NCBI RefSeq assembly: GCF_900103785.1
Contig: NZ_FNHE01000007.1
Span: forward strand, 124,001-188,000
DNA length: 64,000 bases
Source of the DNA: Geodermatophilus siccatus
GTDB lineage: Bacteria > Actinomycetota > Actinomycetes > Mycobacteriales > Geodermatophilaceae
Direction: 5' to 3'
The notes beneath the pieces are model-generated. The model was not told where the DNA came from and did no database searches. It saw only the letters and a program-made list of their open reading frames with translations. Made by a program: the position numbers and the translations under genes. The first letter of the stretch is position 1. Every line of letters starts with the position of its first letter. Positions 8,430 through 17,602 of this stretch are shown here, in pieces.

Positions 8430-8704
8430 GCAGCAGCAAGGGAGCCAAGCTCGCCTACCGGCCGATCGGCCTGCTCGGCGGCGTCCTGGCCGGTGTGGTG
8501 TCCGGTGCGGTCTTCAAACAGGTCTGGAAGCGCGTGTCCAACGAGGACGACGCCCCGGACGCGCTGCAGAGCGAGTACTCGATGAAGGAGGTCGTCCTCG
8601 CCGCGGCGCTGCAGGGCGCCATCTTCGCCGCCACCAAGGCGGCCATCGACCGTGCCGGCGCCCGCGGGTTCACCAAGCTGACCGGCAACTGGCCGGGCGA
8701 CTGA
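8426..8704 (+). CDS. DUF4235 membrane protein
   Basis: A 92-residue member of DUF4235. A short first membrane stretch (YRPIGLLGGVLAGVVSGAVF, ~8-27) is followed by a loop containing WKR and EDDAPDA, then a second hydrophobic stretch (~46-66). The GTG at 8426 overlaps the previous stop by 4 nt and has AGGAGG 8 nt upstream. Function is unknown. It recurs in actinobacteria beside DUF3618 and holin-like genes, so the three probably act together at the membrane. Confidence 0.85.
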   Translation: MSSSKGAKLAYRPIGLLGGVLAGVVSGAVFKQVWKRVSNEDDAPDALQSEYSMKEVVLAAALQGAIFAATKAAIDRAGARGFTKLTGNWPGD

Positions 8705-8705
8705 C

Positions 8706-9830
8706 GTGGCCGGCACCCGACACCGCGACAGCGCCGTCGACCGCATCCGCGAGCGGGTCGAGGAGAAGGCGGCCCGGCGGGCGGCCGCGCGGGCTGCGGA
8801 GGCCAGCGGGCCGGACCCACGGGCGAGCGAGCCACCGCCGGGGGCGCCCAGCGAGCAGCAGCTGCCCGGCATCACCGCGGACAAGCCCACCGACATCCCC
8901 TGGCGGGGGTGGAAGCAGATCGTCCGGCGGGCGTGGGCGGAGAACAACGCCGACAACATGCCGATCATCGGCGGCGGCGTGGCGTTCTTCGGGTTCCTGG
9001 CGATCTTCCCCGCGCTGATCGCGATGCTGAACATCTACGGGCTGGTGGCCTCCCCGGAGACCGTCGCCCGGCAGGTCGAGGACCTCTCGGCACAGCTCCC
9101 GGAGAGTGCCGCCCGGCTGATCGGGGACCAGCTCAACAGCATCGTCACCAACAGCGGTGGAGCGCTCAGCTTCGGCCTGGCGGTCTCCGTGCTCGGTGCG
9201 CTGTGGAGCGCCTCCGGTGGCGTCGGCAACCTCGTGACGGCGGTGAACCTCGCCTACGACGAGGTGGAGACGCGCGGCTTCGTCAAGCGCAAGGCCGTCT
9301 CGCTGGGCCTGACCCTGGGCGCGATCGTCTTCGTGCTGATCACCTTCGCGCTCGTCGCGGTGGTCCCGAACCTCCTGGACGTGCTGCCGCTCGGCCCGTT
9401 CGCCACCGTCCTCGCGCAGGTGGTCCGGTGGGTCCTGCTCCTCGCCGTCTTCGCGGGGTCGCTGGCCGTGCTGTACCGCGTCGCCCCGGACCGGGACGCC
9501 CCGAGGCTGCGCTGGGTGAGTCTCGGCGCCGTCGTCGTCACCGTGATCTGGGCGATCGTGAGCCTCGGCTTCAGCATCTACGTCGACAACTTCGGGTCCT
9601 ACGACAAGACCTACGGGGCCATCGCCGGCGTGATCGTGCTGATGCTGTGGCTGTACCTGACCTGCTACCTGATCCTGCTCGGTGCGGAGATCAACTCCGA
9701 GGCCGAGCACCAGACGGCGGAGGACACCACCCAGGGTCCGCCGCAGCCGATGGGCCAGCGCGACGCCACCATGGCCGACTCGCTGCCCGACCCGCCGGTA
9801 CCCACCAAGGAGTCACACCGCAGCGCCTGA
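8706..9830 (+). CDS. YihY/BrkB family inner-membrane protein
   Basis: A 374-residue multi-pass membrane protein of the YihY (formerly RNase BN/BrkB) family, whose function is unsettled. The family signature NADNMPIIGGGVAFFGFLAIFPAL is split here over residues ~81-103, with about six membrane helices up to residue ~335. The N-terminus (~1-60) is charged and disordered, and the C-terminus is polar. The GTG start follows the DUF4235 stop by 1 nt, which makes it the last gene of this operon. The downstream repeat at 9831 probably provides the end of the transcript. Confidence 0.88.
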   Translation: MAGTRHRDSAVDRIRERVEEKAARRAAARAAEASGPDPRASEPPPGAPSEQQLPGITADKPTDIPWRGWKQIVRRAWAENNADNMPIIGGGVAFFGFLAIFPALIAMLNIYGLVASPETVARQVEDLSAQLPESAARLIGDQLNSIVTNSGGALSFGLAVSVLGALWSASGGVGNLVTAVNLAYDEVETRGFVKRKAVSLGLTLGAIVFVLITFALVAVVPNLLDVLPLGPFATVLAQVVRWVLLLAVFAGSLAVLYRVAPDRDAPRLRWVSLGAVVVTVIWAIVSLGFSIYVDNFGSYDKTYGAIAGVIVLMLWLYLTCYLILLGAEINSEAEHQTAEDTTQGPPQPMGQRDATMADSLPDPPVPTKESHRSA

Positions 9831-9892
9831 AGCAGGCCCCCCCCTGCCCCCCACCGCTCGCAGGCTCGCGGCGGGACTCTGCACGGGGGCCT
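9831..9892 (+). repeat. Intergenic palindromic repeat, copy 1
   Basis: The layout is agcaggcccccccctgcccc, a core ccaccgctcgcaggctcgcgg, then gcacgggggcc. It begins directly after the YihY stop and runs into the gcvT stop of the convergent gene. The two outer arms are complementary, so the whole element can fold as a long imperfect hairpin and could act as a bidirectional terminator. Confidence 0.75.
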
Positions 9893-11009
9893 AGCGCACG
9901 TGCGAGGGGACGAAGGGCGGCCGCACGACCTGCACTGTCTGCGGCCGCCCGCGCACGTCCACGGCCAGCTCGCTGCCCTCCTCGACGCCCGAGGCGGTGT
10001 CCAGCAGGGCGAGGGCGATGCCGGTGCGCAGGGACGGCGAGAAGGTGCCGCTGGTGACCTCGCCGACCCGGGTGCCGTCGGCGTCGAGCACCGCCATGCC
10101 CGGCCGCGGGATGCCCCGCCCGGTCGCCCGCAGCCCCCACAGCAGGCGCGCCGGACCGGCCTCCTTCTCCGCCAGCAGCGCCTGGCGACCCCAGAACGCC
10201 GGTTTGCGCCAGCCCACCGCCCAGCCGGCGCGGGCCTGCACCGGCGTGATCTCGGTCGAGAGCTCGTGGCCGTGCAGCGGGTAGCCCATCTCGGTGCGCA
10301 GCGTGTCGCGGGCGCCCAGCCCGCACAGCCGCAGGCCCTCGTCCTGACCGGTCTCCACCAGCACGTCCCACAGCTCGCCGGCGCGGTCGGCACCCACCAG
10401 CAGCTCGTAGCCGTGCTCGCCGGTGTAGCCGGTGCGGCAGACGGTGACCTCGGCCGAGCCGCCGCCCACGCCGGTCACGAAGGACATGTACGGCAGCTCG
10501 CCGGGCAGCCCGAGGAACGCCAGCAGCTGCGATGACCGGGGCCCCTGCACAGCCAGGACGGCGACCTCGGTGTGCCGGTCGGTGACCGTCACGCCGGCCG
10601 GTGCGGCGTCGGTCAACCGGGCCACCACCTCGGCGGCGTTGGCGGCGTTGGGCACGAGCAGGACGTCGTCCGGGCCGTGCAGGTAGACGATCAGGTCGTC
10701 GACCACTCCCCCGGCCCGCGGGTCGCCGTCGGGCAGGCAGCACATCGTGTACTGCGCCTGGCCCGGCCCGATGCGCGACAGGTCGTTGGTCAGGCAGCTG
10801 TCGACGAAGGCCGCCGCCCCCGGGCCGCGCACCGTGGCGGTGCCCAGGTGCGAGACGTCGAACAGGCCCACGCGGGTGCGGACGGCCTCGTGCTCGGCCA
10901 GCACCCCGCCGCCGGCGTACTCGATCGGCATCGACCAGCCGCCGAAGTCGGCCAGCTTGGCGCCGGCCGCGACGTGCCGGTCGTGCAGGGGGGAGGTCCG
11001 CGCGGTCAC
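9891..11009 (-). CDS. gcvT: Glycine cleavage system T protein (aminomethyltransferase)
   Basis: Takes the aminomethyl group from the lipoylated H protein, releases ammonia and makes 5,10-methylene-tetrahydrofolate. The 372-residue length and the motifs [23 protein letters not shown] and GYPLHG are typical. The GTG start is preceded by TAGCGT 6 nt upstream, so the mRNA is probably leaderless. gcvT is solitary here, as in M. tuberculosis Rv2211c, with no gcvH or gcvP in view. It depends on the lipoate made by LipB/LipA encoded downstream in the window. Confidence 0.94.
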   Translation of the reverse strand: MTARTSPLHDRHVAAGAKLADFGGWSMPIEYAGGGVLAEHEAVRTRVGLFDVSHLGTATVRGPGAAAFVDSCLTNDLSRIGPGQAQYTMCCLPDGDPRAGGVVDDLIVYLHGPDDVLLVPNAANAAEVVARLTDAAPAGVTVTDRHTEVAVLAVQGPRSSQLLAFLGLPGELPYMSFVTGVGGGSAEVTVCRTGYTGEHGYELLVGADRAGELWDVLVETGQDEGLRLCGLGARDTLRTEMGYPLHGHELSTEITPVQARAGWAVGWRKPAFWGRQALLAEKEAGPARLLWGLRATGRGIPRPGMAVLDADGTRVGEVTSGTFSPSLRTGIALALLDTASGVEEGSELAVDVRGRPQTVQVVRPPFVPSHVR

Positions 11010-11015
11010 ACCGGC

Positions 11016-11021
11016 ACGCTA
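11016..11021 (-). promoter_or_regulatory. -10 box TAGCGT, leaderless gcvT start
   Basis: Read on the minus strand, TAGCGT ends 6 nt before the GTG start of gcvT and there is no ribosome site. Confidence 0.6.
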
Positions 11022-11039
11022 TCCGGCGACGTGCTGGAA

Positions 11040-11121
11040 CGGCCCACGTGCAGGGGCCCGCGCCGACCCCGTCCAGAGGCTCGCCCCGAGCTCGCGAGGG
11101 GTGAGGAGGACGGGGTCCCCC
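11040..11121 (-). repeat. Intergenic palindromic repeat, copy 2
   Basis: The reverse-strand reading has ggggaccccgtcctcctcac, core cccctcgcgagctcggggcg, then ggacggggtc and a distal gggcccctgc. It lies between divergent gcvT and pepA, so this copy is not at a 3' end. It ends 7 nt before the pepA -10 box. Confidence 0.7.
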
Positions 11122-11127
11122 GACTTC

Positions 11128-11133
11128 TAGGAT
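11128..11133 (+). promoter_or_regulatory. -10 box TAGGAT, leaderless pepA start
   Basis: TAGGAT ends 6 nt before the pepA GTG at 11140, and no Shine-Dalgarno sequence is seen. Confidence 0.6.
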
Positions 11134-11139
11134 CGAGCG

Positions 11140-12651
11140 GTGCCGCCGACGATCTCCGCCACCGACCGCCCGCTCGAGAAGCTCTCCGCCGACGCCGTCG
11201 TCGTCGGCGTCGGGAAGGGGCCCGACGGCCCGCTCCCCACCCCCGGCGCGGAGGCCGTCGACCGGCTGCTGGGCGGCCGCCTGCTGCCCGCCCTCGCCGA
11301 CCTGGGCGCCCGCGGTGCGGAGGACGAGGTCACCCGGGTCGCCGCGCTCGGCCAGGGCCCGTTCCCGGTCGTCGCCGCCGTCGGCCTCGGCGCGCCCCAG
11401 GCCGGGGGCGGGTACGCCGCCGAGGCGGTCCGCCGGGCCGCCGGTGCCGCCAGCCGGGCGCTGTCGGGTCGCGCGTCGGTGGTCACCCTGCTGGCCGCGG
11501 TCGGCGGGACGCCCGACGAGCTGCGCCTGCACGCCGTCGGCGAGGGCAGCCTGCTCGGCGCCTACGAGTTCACCGCCTACAAGTCCGACTCCGCCGGCCG
11601 GCCGCTCCCACCGCGGGAGTTCGCCGTCGTCGTCCCCGACACCGGGGCCGCGAAGGGACCGCTGGAGCGCGCCCGCGCCGTCGCCGACGCCGTCGCGCTG
11701 GTGCGCGACCTGGTCAACACCCCGCCCAACGACCTGTTCCCCGCCGAGCTCGCGGCGCGCGGCGCCGCGGCGGGCAAGCGCGCCGGGCTGGACGTCGAGG
11801 TGCTCGACGAGGCGGCCCTGGCCGCCGGCGGCTACGGCGGCGTCCTGGCCGTCGGCGGCGGCTCGACCCGTGGGCCCCGCCTGCTCCGGCTGACCTACCG
11901 CGGGAAGAAGGCGCGCAGGAAGGTCGCACTGGTCGGCAAGGGCATCACCTTCGACAGCGGCGGCCTGTCGATCAAGCCGGCCGCGAACATGCACCACATG
12001 ACCAGCGACATGGCCGGCGCGGCCGCCGTGATCGCCACGGTCTGCCTGGTCGCCGAGCTCGGCCTGCCCGTCGAGGTCACCGCGACCGTGCCGATGGCCG
12101 AGAACCTGCCCAGCGGCTCGGCCTACCGCCCCGCCGACGTGGTGACCTTCCGCAACGGCAAGAAGGCCGAGATCACCAACACCGACGCCGAGGGCCGCGT
12201 GATCCTCGCCGACGCCCTGGCCCGGGCCGCCGAGGACTCCCCCGACGCGATCCTGGAGACCTCCACGCTCACCGGCGCGCAGCTGGTCGCCCTCGGCTCG
12301 CGCACCGCCGGCGTCATGGGCAGCGACGACATGCGGGACGCCGTCGTGGCCGCCTCGACCCGCAGCGGCGAGGCGATGTGGGCGATGCCGATGCCGGCCG
12401 AGCTGCGCCGCGGGCTGGACTCGCCGATCGCCGACTTCGTCAACGCCAACGCCGACCGGATGGGCGGCATGCTGGTCGGGGCGCACTTCCTCGCCGAGTT
12501 CGTGCCGGACGGGCTGCCGTGGGCGCACATCGACATCGCGGGCCCGAGCTACAACACCGGCACGCCCTGGGGGTACACCCCCAAGGGCGGGACCGGCGTG
12601 CCGGTGCGCACGCTGCTGGCCACCATCGAGGACCTCATCGCCGACCGGTGA
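11140..12651 (+). CDS. pepA: Leucyl aminopeptidase (M17 family)
   Basis: A cytosolic two-metal exopeptidase that removes N-terminal residues. The 503-residue protein has a variable N-terminal domain (~1-190) and the conserved catalytic domain, with Lys267 in GKGITFDSGG and the family signature NTDAEGR starting at residue 347. All metal ligands expected from these motifs are present. It corresponds to M. tuberculosis Rv2213 (pepB/pepA) between gcvT and sucB. The GTG start is leaderless by position of the -10 box. Confidence 0.94.
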   Translation: MPPTISATDRPLEKLSADAVVVGVGKGPDGPLPTPGAEAVDRLLGGRLLPALADLGARGAEDEVTRVAALGQGPFPVVAAVGLGAPQAGGGYAAEAVRRAAGAASRALSGRASVVTLLAAVGGTPDELRLHAVGEGSLLGAYEFTAYKSDSAGRPLPPREFAVVVPDTGAAKGPLERARAVADAVALVRDLVNTPPNDLFPAELAARGAAAGKRAGLDVEVLDEAALAAGGYGGVLAVGGGSTRGPRLLRLTYRGKKARRKVALVGKGITFDSGGLSIKPAANMHHMTSDMAGAAAVIATVCLVAELGLPVEVTATVPMAENLPSGSAYRPADVVTFRNGKKAEITNTDAEGRVILADALARAAEDSPDAILETSTLTGAQLVALGSRTAGVMGSDDMRDAVVAASTRSGEAMWAMPMPAELRRGLDSPIADFVNANADRMGGMLVGAHFLAEFVPDGLPWAHIDIAGPSYNTGTPWGYTPKGGTGVPVRTLLATIEDLIADR

Positions 12652-12657
12652 CGTGGT

Positions 12658-12720
12658 GGAACGGCCACAGGCAGGGGCCCGCCGCGAGCGTCAGCGAGTG
12701 GTGGGGGGCCTGTGGTCCTT
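12658..12720 (-). repeat. Intergenic palindromic repeat, copy 3, overlapping a coding end
   Basis: The reverse-strand reading starts aaggaccacaggcccccc, core accactcgctgacgctcgcgg, then cgggcccctgcc. Unlike most copies it is not purely intergenic: it supplies the last eight codons and the stop of the minus-strand gene at 12691, and reaches to within 7 nt of the pepA stop. Confidence 0.65.
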
Positions 12721-13023
12721 CGACCAGTCCCGCATCCGCTGCGGGTAGCCGGTCACCTGCGCGTCGTAGACCGGGATGCCGAGCTCGCGGGAGAGCCGCC
12801 GGGCGGTGTCCGGGCCCTCGATCCGGCGCCGGGTCCACTCGCCGTCCGCGGCGACCAGGACGATCGTGGTCTCGGTGACCGCCGTCCGGGGCTCGACGTA
12901 CCCCTCCACGCCGCGCCGGCTGGCGACGAACTGCTCGAGGTGGGCGACGTCGGCCCGGCCGGAGCCCCGGTCGAGGGTGCCGCGGCCGGGTGCCCGCCGC
13001 CGCAGTCGGCCCCAGAAACCCAT
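12691..13023 (-). CDS. Conserved hypothetical protein upstream of lpdA
   Basis: A 110-residue protein, MGFWGRLRRR start, basic N-terminus (~1-22). A mixed alpha/beta body follows, with VEPRTAVTETTIVLVAADGE (~45-64), RRRIEGPDTARRLSRELGIPVYDAQVTGYP and a basic tail. Short proteins of this type next to lpdA in actinobacteria are often labelled oxidoreductase, but I see no cofactor motif here. The ATG at 13023 was chosen for its GGGAGCGGG ribosome site; the upstream open frame overlaps the lpdA start. Its C-terminal residues DHRPPTTR are encoded by the repeat at 12658. Confidence 0.72.
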   Translation of the reverse strand: MGFWGRLRRRAPGRGTLDRGSGRADVAHLEQFVASRRGVEGYVEPRTAVTETTIVLVAADGEWTRRRIEGPDTARRLSRELGIPVYDAQVTGYPQRMRDWSKDHRPPTTR

Positions 13024-13176
13024 GCCCGCTCCCGTCTCGACCGGGTCGCGTCCGCACCGCGACGTCGCGGTGGCAACGGTGCTGCCCACGGCCGCGTTCC
13101 CGGAGTGGCAGGATGGGCGCGGACCTTCACCCGGCCGCCTGGACGCGGGCGGGACCCCGGCACCCGAGGAGAACTC

Positions 13177-14556
13177 GTGAGCGCACCCACCTCCCCCGCC
13201 GACCTGGTCATCCTCGGTGGTGGCTCGGGTGGCTACGCCGCCGCGCTGCGCGCCGCCGAACTGGGCATGTCCGTCGTCCTCGTCGAGCGGGACAAGGTCG
13301 GCGGCACCTGCCTGCACCGCGGCTGCATCCCCACCAAGGCCCTGCTGCACGCCGGCGAGGTCGCCGACCTGGCCCGTGAGGGTGAGCAGTTCGGCGTCAA
13401 GACGTCACTGGCCGGCATCGACATGGACGGCGTCAACAGCTACAAGGACGGCGTCATCTCCCGGCTCTACAAGGGCCTGCAGGGCCTGATCAAGAGCCGC
13501 AAGATCCAGTACGTGGAGGGCGAGGGCCGGCTGGTCTCCCCCACCGCGGTCGAGGTGGGCGGCCAGCGCTACGAGGGCCGCCACGTCCTGCTGGCGACCG
13601 GCTCCTACGCCCGCTCGCTGCCCGGCCTCGAGATCGACGGCACCCGGGTCATCACCAGCGACCACGCGCTGAACATGGACCGCGTGCCGGCCTCGGCGAT
13701 CATCCTCGGTGGCGGCGTCATCGGCTGCGAGTTCGCCAGCGCCTGGAAGTCCTTCGGCGTCGACGTCACCATCATCGAGGCCCTGCCGCACCTCGTCCCG
13801 CTCGAGGACGAGGCCTCTTCCAAGCTCCTGGAGCGGGCCTTCCGCCGCCGCAAGATCGGTTTCGAGCTCGGGAGCCGTTTCACGGGCGTGCAGAACACCG
13901 AGAACGGCGTCAAGGTGTCGCTCGAGAACGGCAAGGAGTTCGAGGCCGAGCTGCTGCTCGTGGCCGTGGGCCGCGGGCCGGTCAGCCAGGGCCTGGGCTA
14001 CGAGGAGGCCGGTGTCGCGATGGAGCGCGGCTACGTGCTCGTCGACGAGTACCTGCGCACCAACGTGCCCACCATCTCCGCCGTCGGCGACCTGATCCCC
14101 ACCCTGCAGCTGGCCCACGTCGGCTTCGCCGAGGGCATCTTCGTGGCCGAGCGGCTGGCCGGCCTCGAGCCCGCCCCGATCGACTACGCCGGTGTCCCGC
14201 GGATCACCTACTCCGACCCCGAGGTCGCCTCGGTCGGTCTCACCGAGGCGCAGGCCAAGGAGCGCTTCGGCGAGGTCAAGACCCTCACCTACGACCTCGG
14301 CGGCAACGGCCGAAGCCAGATCCTCAAGACCGCCGGCGCGGTCAAGCTGGTGCAGGCCGTCGACGGCCCCGTGGTCGGCGTGCACATGGTCGGCAGCCGG
14401 GTCGGCGAGCTGATCGCCGAGGCCCAGCTGATCTACAACTGGGAGGCCGAGGCCGACGACGTCGCCGCCCTCATCCACCCGCACCCGACGCAGAGCGAGG
14501 CCCTGGGCGAGGCCCACCTCGCGCTCGCCGGCAAGCCGCTGCACGTACACGGCTGA
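13177..14556 (+). CDS. lpdA: Dihydrolipoyl dehydrogenase (E3)
   Basis: A flavoprotein that reoxidises dihydrolipoyl groups on E2 and H proteins with NAD. The 459-residue protein has the FAD-binding GGGSGGY (14-20), the redox-active disulfide Cys45/Cys50 in GGTCLHRGC, the NAD-binding GGGVIGCE and the C-terminal catalytic HPHPTQSE. The GTG at 13177 is set by GAGGAG 6 nt upstream; the longer open frame is antisense to the preceding gene. It is followed 49 nt later by sucB, giving an E3-E2 pair without an E1 gene. Confidence 0.95.
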   Translation: MSAPTSPADLVILGGGSGGYAAALRAAELGMSVVLVERDKVGGTCLHRGCIPTKALLHAGEVADLAREGEQFGVKTSLAGIDMDGVNSYKDGVISRLYKGLQGLIKSRKIQYVEGEGRLVSPTAVEVGGQRYEGRHVLLATGSYARSLPGLEIDGTRVITSDHALNMDRVPASAIILGGGVIGCEFASAWKSFGVDVTIIEALPHLVPLEDEASSKLLERAFRRRKIGFELGSRFTGVQNTENGVKVSLENGKEFEAELLLVAVGRGPVSQGLGYEEAGVAMERGYVLVDEYLRTNVPTISAVGDLIPTLQLAHVGFAEGIFVAERLAGLEPAPIDYAGVPRITYSDPEVASVGLTEAQAKERFGEVKTLTYDLGGNGRSQILKTAGAVKLVQAVDGPVVGVHMVGSRVGELIAEAQLIYNWEAEADDVAALIHPHPTQSEALGEAHLALAGKPLHVHG

Positions 14557-14605
14557 CCTCCGCACCACTCCCCCACCCACCCGCGCCAGAAGGAGCCCCG
14601 CCCCG

Positions 14606-16522
14606 ATGCCGACCTCCGTCACCATGCCCGCCCTGGGCGAGAGCGTCACCGAGGGCACGGTCACCCGATGGCTCAAGCAGGAGGGTGAGCAGGTCGAGGT
14701 CGACGAGCCGCTGCTCGAGGTCTCGACCGACAAGGTCGACACCGAGATCCCCTCACCGGCCGCCGGCGTGCTGAGCAAGATCCTCGTCGCCGAGGACGAG
14801 ACGGTCGAGGTCGGTGCCGAGCTCGCGGTCATCGGCGGGGACGGGGGCGGGGGCGCGCCGGCCGGCCCGGCCTCGGCCGAGGACGCCGACACCACCCCGC
14901 AGACCCCCGTCGAGCAGGTCGAGGACGCCGGTCCCGGTCCGGCGGACGAGCCGCAGCCGGCCGCGGCCGCACCGGCCTCCGGCGACGGCGGCCAGGGCGG
15001 CGGCGGTCAGGGCGGCGGCGAGGGGACGCCGGTGACCATGCCGGCGCTCGGCGAGAGCGTCACCGAGGGCACCGTCACCCGCTGGCTGAAGTCCGTCGGC
15101 GACGAGGTGACCGCCGACGAGCCGCTGCTCGAGGTCTCGACCGACAAGGTCGACACCGAGATCCCCGCGCCGGTGTCGGGCACGCTGCTGTCGATCTCGG
15201 TGAACGAGGACGAGACGGTCGAGGTCGGCTCGGAGCTGGCCGTCATCGGCTCCGGGTCCGCCGGCGGGGGCGCCCAGGCGCAGGCCCCGGCTCCCTCTGC
15301 GCCGGCCCAGCAGGAGCCGCAGTCGCAGCAGGAGCCGCGACAGCCGGCGCCTCCCGCGCAGGCGACGCAGCCGACACCGCAGGCCGACCCGACGCCGCAG
15401 CGGGCCCAGCCGACCTCGGAGCAGCCCGGTGCCGACTACGGCTCCGGCGGCGTGCTGCCCAGCACCTCCCCCACCGACGCGCCCTCGCCGGCCCAGGCGG
15501 TCGCCCCCCAGGCGCCCGCGGCGCCGAAGACCCCCGCCCCGGCTCCGGCCGGTGACAGCGGCGGGGACGGTGGCGGGCAGTACGTCACCCCGCTGGTCCG
15601 CCGGCTGGCCGCCGAGCGCGGCGTCGACCTGTCCTCGGTGACCGGCACCGGCGTCGGTGGGCGGATCCGCAAGCAGGACGTGCTCGCCGCCGCGGAGAAG
15701 GCGGCTGCCCCGGCAGAGGCCCCGACCCCGGCCCCGGCCGCCGCCACCGGTCGACCGACCCCGAGCCCGTCGCCGGCCGCCCAGCCCGACACCTCGCTGC
15801 GCGGGCGCACCGAGAAGCTCTCCCGGCTGCGCACCGTCATCGCCCGCCGGATGGTCGAGTCGCTGCAGGTCAGCGCCCAGCTGACGACGGTCGTGGAGGC
15901 CGACGTCACGACCATCGCGCGGCTGCGGGACCGGGCCAAGCGCGACTTCGAGGCCCGCGAGGGCGTCAAGCTGTCGTTCCTGCCGTTCTTCGCCAAGGCG
16001 GCGGTCGAGGCGCTCAAGGCCCACCCGGCCGTGAACTCCTCGATCGACCTCGAGGCGGGCACGGTGACCTACCACGACGCCGAGAACTTGGGCGTCGCGG
16101 TCGACACCGAGCGCGGTCTGCTGGTCCCGGTCATCAGGGACGCCGGTGACCTGAGCATCGGCGGGCTGGCCCGCAAGATCGCCGACCTGGCCGAGCGGAC
16201 CCGCACCAACAAGGTCACCCCGGACGAGCTCGGCGGCGGCACCTTCACGCTGACCAACACCGGCAGCCGCGGGGCGCTGTTCGACACGCCGATCATCAAC
16301 CAGCCGCAGGTGGCGATCCTCGGCGTGGGCAGCGTCGTCAAGCGCCCGGTCGTCGTCCAGGACCCCGGCCTCGGCGAGGTGATCGCGGTCCGGTCGATGG
16401 TCTACCTGGCACTGACCTACGACCACCGGATCGTCGACGGCGCCGACGCCGCCCGCTTCCTCGTCACGGTGAAGGAGCGGCTGGAGGCCGGTCAGTTCCA
16501 GGGCGAGCTCGGCCTCTCCTGA
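14606..16522 (+). CDS. sucB: Dihydrolipoamide acyltransferase (E2) with two lipoyl domains
   Basis: The E2 core of a 2-oxo acid dehydrogenase complex, 638 residues. There are two lipoyl domains, with acceptor Lys43 and Lys181 in identical [10 protein letters not shown] contexts, separated and followed by Ala/Pro/Gln-rich linkers. An E3-binding domain ([17 protein letters not shown], ~328-365) precedes the catalytic domain with DHRIVDG (His607, Asp611). In actinobacteria the gene in this position (Rv2215, often named sucB) encodes the E2 shared with pyruvate dehydrogenase, while oxoglutarate dehydrogenase carries its own fused E2, so acetyl transfer is the likelier role. A stretch of 51 nt around each lipoyl lysine is identical between the two domains. 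Confidence 0.94.
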   Translation: MPTSVTMPALGESVTEGTVTRWLKQEGEQVEVDEPLLEVSTDKVDTEIPSPAAGVLSKILVAEDETVEVGAELAVIGGDGGGGAPAGPASAEDADTTPQTPVEQVEDAGPGPADEPQPAAAAPASGDGGQGGGGQGGGEGTPVTMPALGESVTEGTVTRWLKSVGDEVTADEPLLEVSTDKVDTEIPAPVSGTLLSISVNEDETVEVGSELAVIGSGSAGGGAQAQAPAPSAPAQQEPQSQQEPRQPAPPAQATQPTPQADPTPQRAQPTSEQPGADYGSGGVLPSTSPTDAPSPAQAVAPQAPAAPKTPAPAPAGDSGGDGGGQYVTPLVRRLAAERGVDLSSVTGTGVGGRIRKQDVLAAAEKAAAPAEAPTPAPAAATGRPTPSPSPAAQPDTSLRGRTEKLSRLRTVIARRMVESLQVSAQLTTVVEADVTTIARLRDRAKRDFEAREGVKLSFLPFFAKAAVEALKAHPAVNSSIDLEAGTVTYHDAENLGVAVDTERGLLVPVIRDAGDLSIGGLARKIADLAERTRTNKVTPDELGGGTFTLTNTGSRGALFDTPIINQPQVAILGVGSVVKRPVVVQDPGLGEVIAVRSMVYLALTYDHRIVDGADAARFLVTVKERLEAGQFQGELGLS

Positions 16523-16627
16523 ACAAGGACCCCCTGCCCCATCGCCGGAGGGCCCCGTCGTCCTCATCCCCCGCGAGCTCGGGATGAGCCTCTCGCCGGG
16601 GCCAGCGACGGGGCCCTGCAGGGGTCC
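16523..16627 (+). repeat. Intergenic palindromic repeat, copy 4 (nested)
   Basis: It starts immediately after the sucB stop with aacaaggaccccctgcccc and closes with gggccctgcaggggtcc. Instead of one core it holds a second, complete hairpin (ggccccgtcgtcctcatccc ... gccggggcc), as if one element were inserted inside another. Confidence 0.6.
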
Positions 16628-16659
16628 ATCGGGGCCCCGGCAGCTGCCGGGGCCCCGAT
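16628..16659 (+). terminator. 32-nt perfect palindrome between sucB and the epimerase gene
   Basis: Atcggggccccggcag and its exact complement abut with no loop base left over. It directly follows repeat copy 4 and ends 28 nt before the next ATG. It is probably the terminator of lpdA-sucB. Confidence 0.65.
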
Positions 16660-16687
16660 CGCGTCCGGCCCTGCCTGGAGGAGACAG

Positions 16688-17596
16688 ATGAAGATCGCGG
16701 TCACCGGCTCCTCCGGGCTGATCGGCACGCACCTGGTGGCCGCGCTGCGCGCCGACGGGCACGAGGTGCTGCGGCTGGTGCGCCGGACGCCGCGGACGGC
16801 CGACGAGCACCGCTGGGACCCCCAGCACCGGCGGATCGACCCGACCCTGCTCTCCGACGTCGACGCCGTGGTGAACCTGGCCGGCACGCCCATCCGGCCG
16901 CGCCCCTTCACGGCCGGCTACAAGGAGCAGCTGCGCTCCAGCCGGCTCGACAGCACGGCCACGGTCAGCGAGGCGCTGGCTGCGGCGGCCGCGGCCGACC
17001 CGGGACGCCGTCGGGTGCTGCTCTCGGCCTCGGCCGTGGGTTACTACGGCGACACCGGGGACCGGGAGGTGCAGGAGGACGCGCCGCCCGGCAACGACTT
17101 CCTGGCCCGCCTGTGCGTCGACTGGGAGGCCGCCACCCGCCCCGCCGAGGACGCCGGCGTGCGCGTGGTGCACCTGCGCACCGGCCTGGTCGTCGGCCGC
17201 GACGCCATGCTGGTGCGCATCCTGGGCCTGGTCTTCCGGGCCGGCCTCGGCGGGCGCATGGGTTCGGGACGGCAGTACTGGCCGTGGATCAGCCTGGACG
17301 ACGAGGTCGACGCGATCCGGTTCCTGCTGACCGCCGACGTCTCCGGCCCGGTGAACCTCACCGGCCCTCGCCCGGTTCCCAACGCCGAGTTCGTCCGCCG
17401 TCTGGCCGCCGCGGTGCACCGGCCGGCGGTCCTCCCCGTCCCCGGCCCCGTGCTGGCGCTGGCCCTGGGTGAGTTCGGCCGCTCCAGCGTGCTGGCCGGT
17501 CAGCGTGCCGTCCCCGCGGTGCTGGAGCGGGCCGGTTACCGGTGGACCCACCCCGACCTCGACGACGCGTTGCGCGCGGCGCTGCAGCGCGGCTGA
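16688..17596 (+). CDS. TIGR01777 family epimerase (extended SDR)
   Basis: A 302-residue NAD(P)-binding sugar-epimerase-like protein. The N-terminal Rossmann motif GSSGLIG (residues 7-13), LSASAVGYYG with the Tyr of the SDR active site, and the C-terminal DUF1731-type end (VLAGQRAVPAVLERAGYRWTHP split over ~262-283) define TIGR01777. The same gene (Rv2216) follows sucB in M. tuberculosis. Substrate is unknown. A GGAGGAG ribosome site lies 5-6 nt before the ATG. It converges on the kinase gene with only 6 nt between stops. Confidence 0.9.
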   Translation: MKIAVTGSSGLIGTHLVAALRADGHEVLRLVRRTPRTADEHRWDPQHRRIDPTLLSDVDAVVNLAGTPIRPRPFTAGYKEQLRSSRLDSTATVSEALAAAAAADPGRRRVLLSASAVGYYGDTGDREVQEDAPPGNDFLARLCVDWEAATRPAEDAGVRVVHLRTGLVVGRDAMLVRILGLVFRAGLGGRMGSGRQYWPWISLDDEVDAIRFLLTADVSGPVNLTGPRPVPNAEFVRRLAAAVHRPAVLPVPGPVLALALGEFGRSSVLAGQRAVPAVLERAGYRWTHPDLDDALRAALQRG

Positions 17597-17602
17597 CCCG
17601 CA

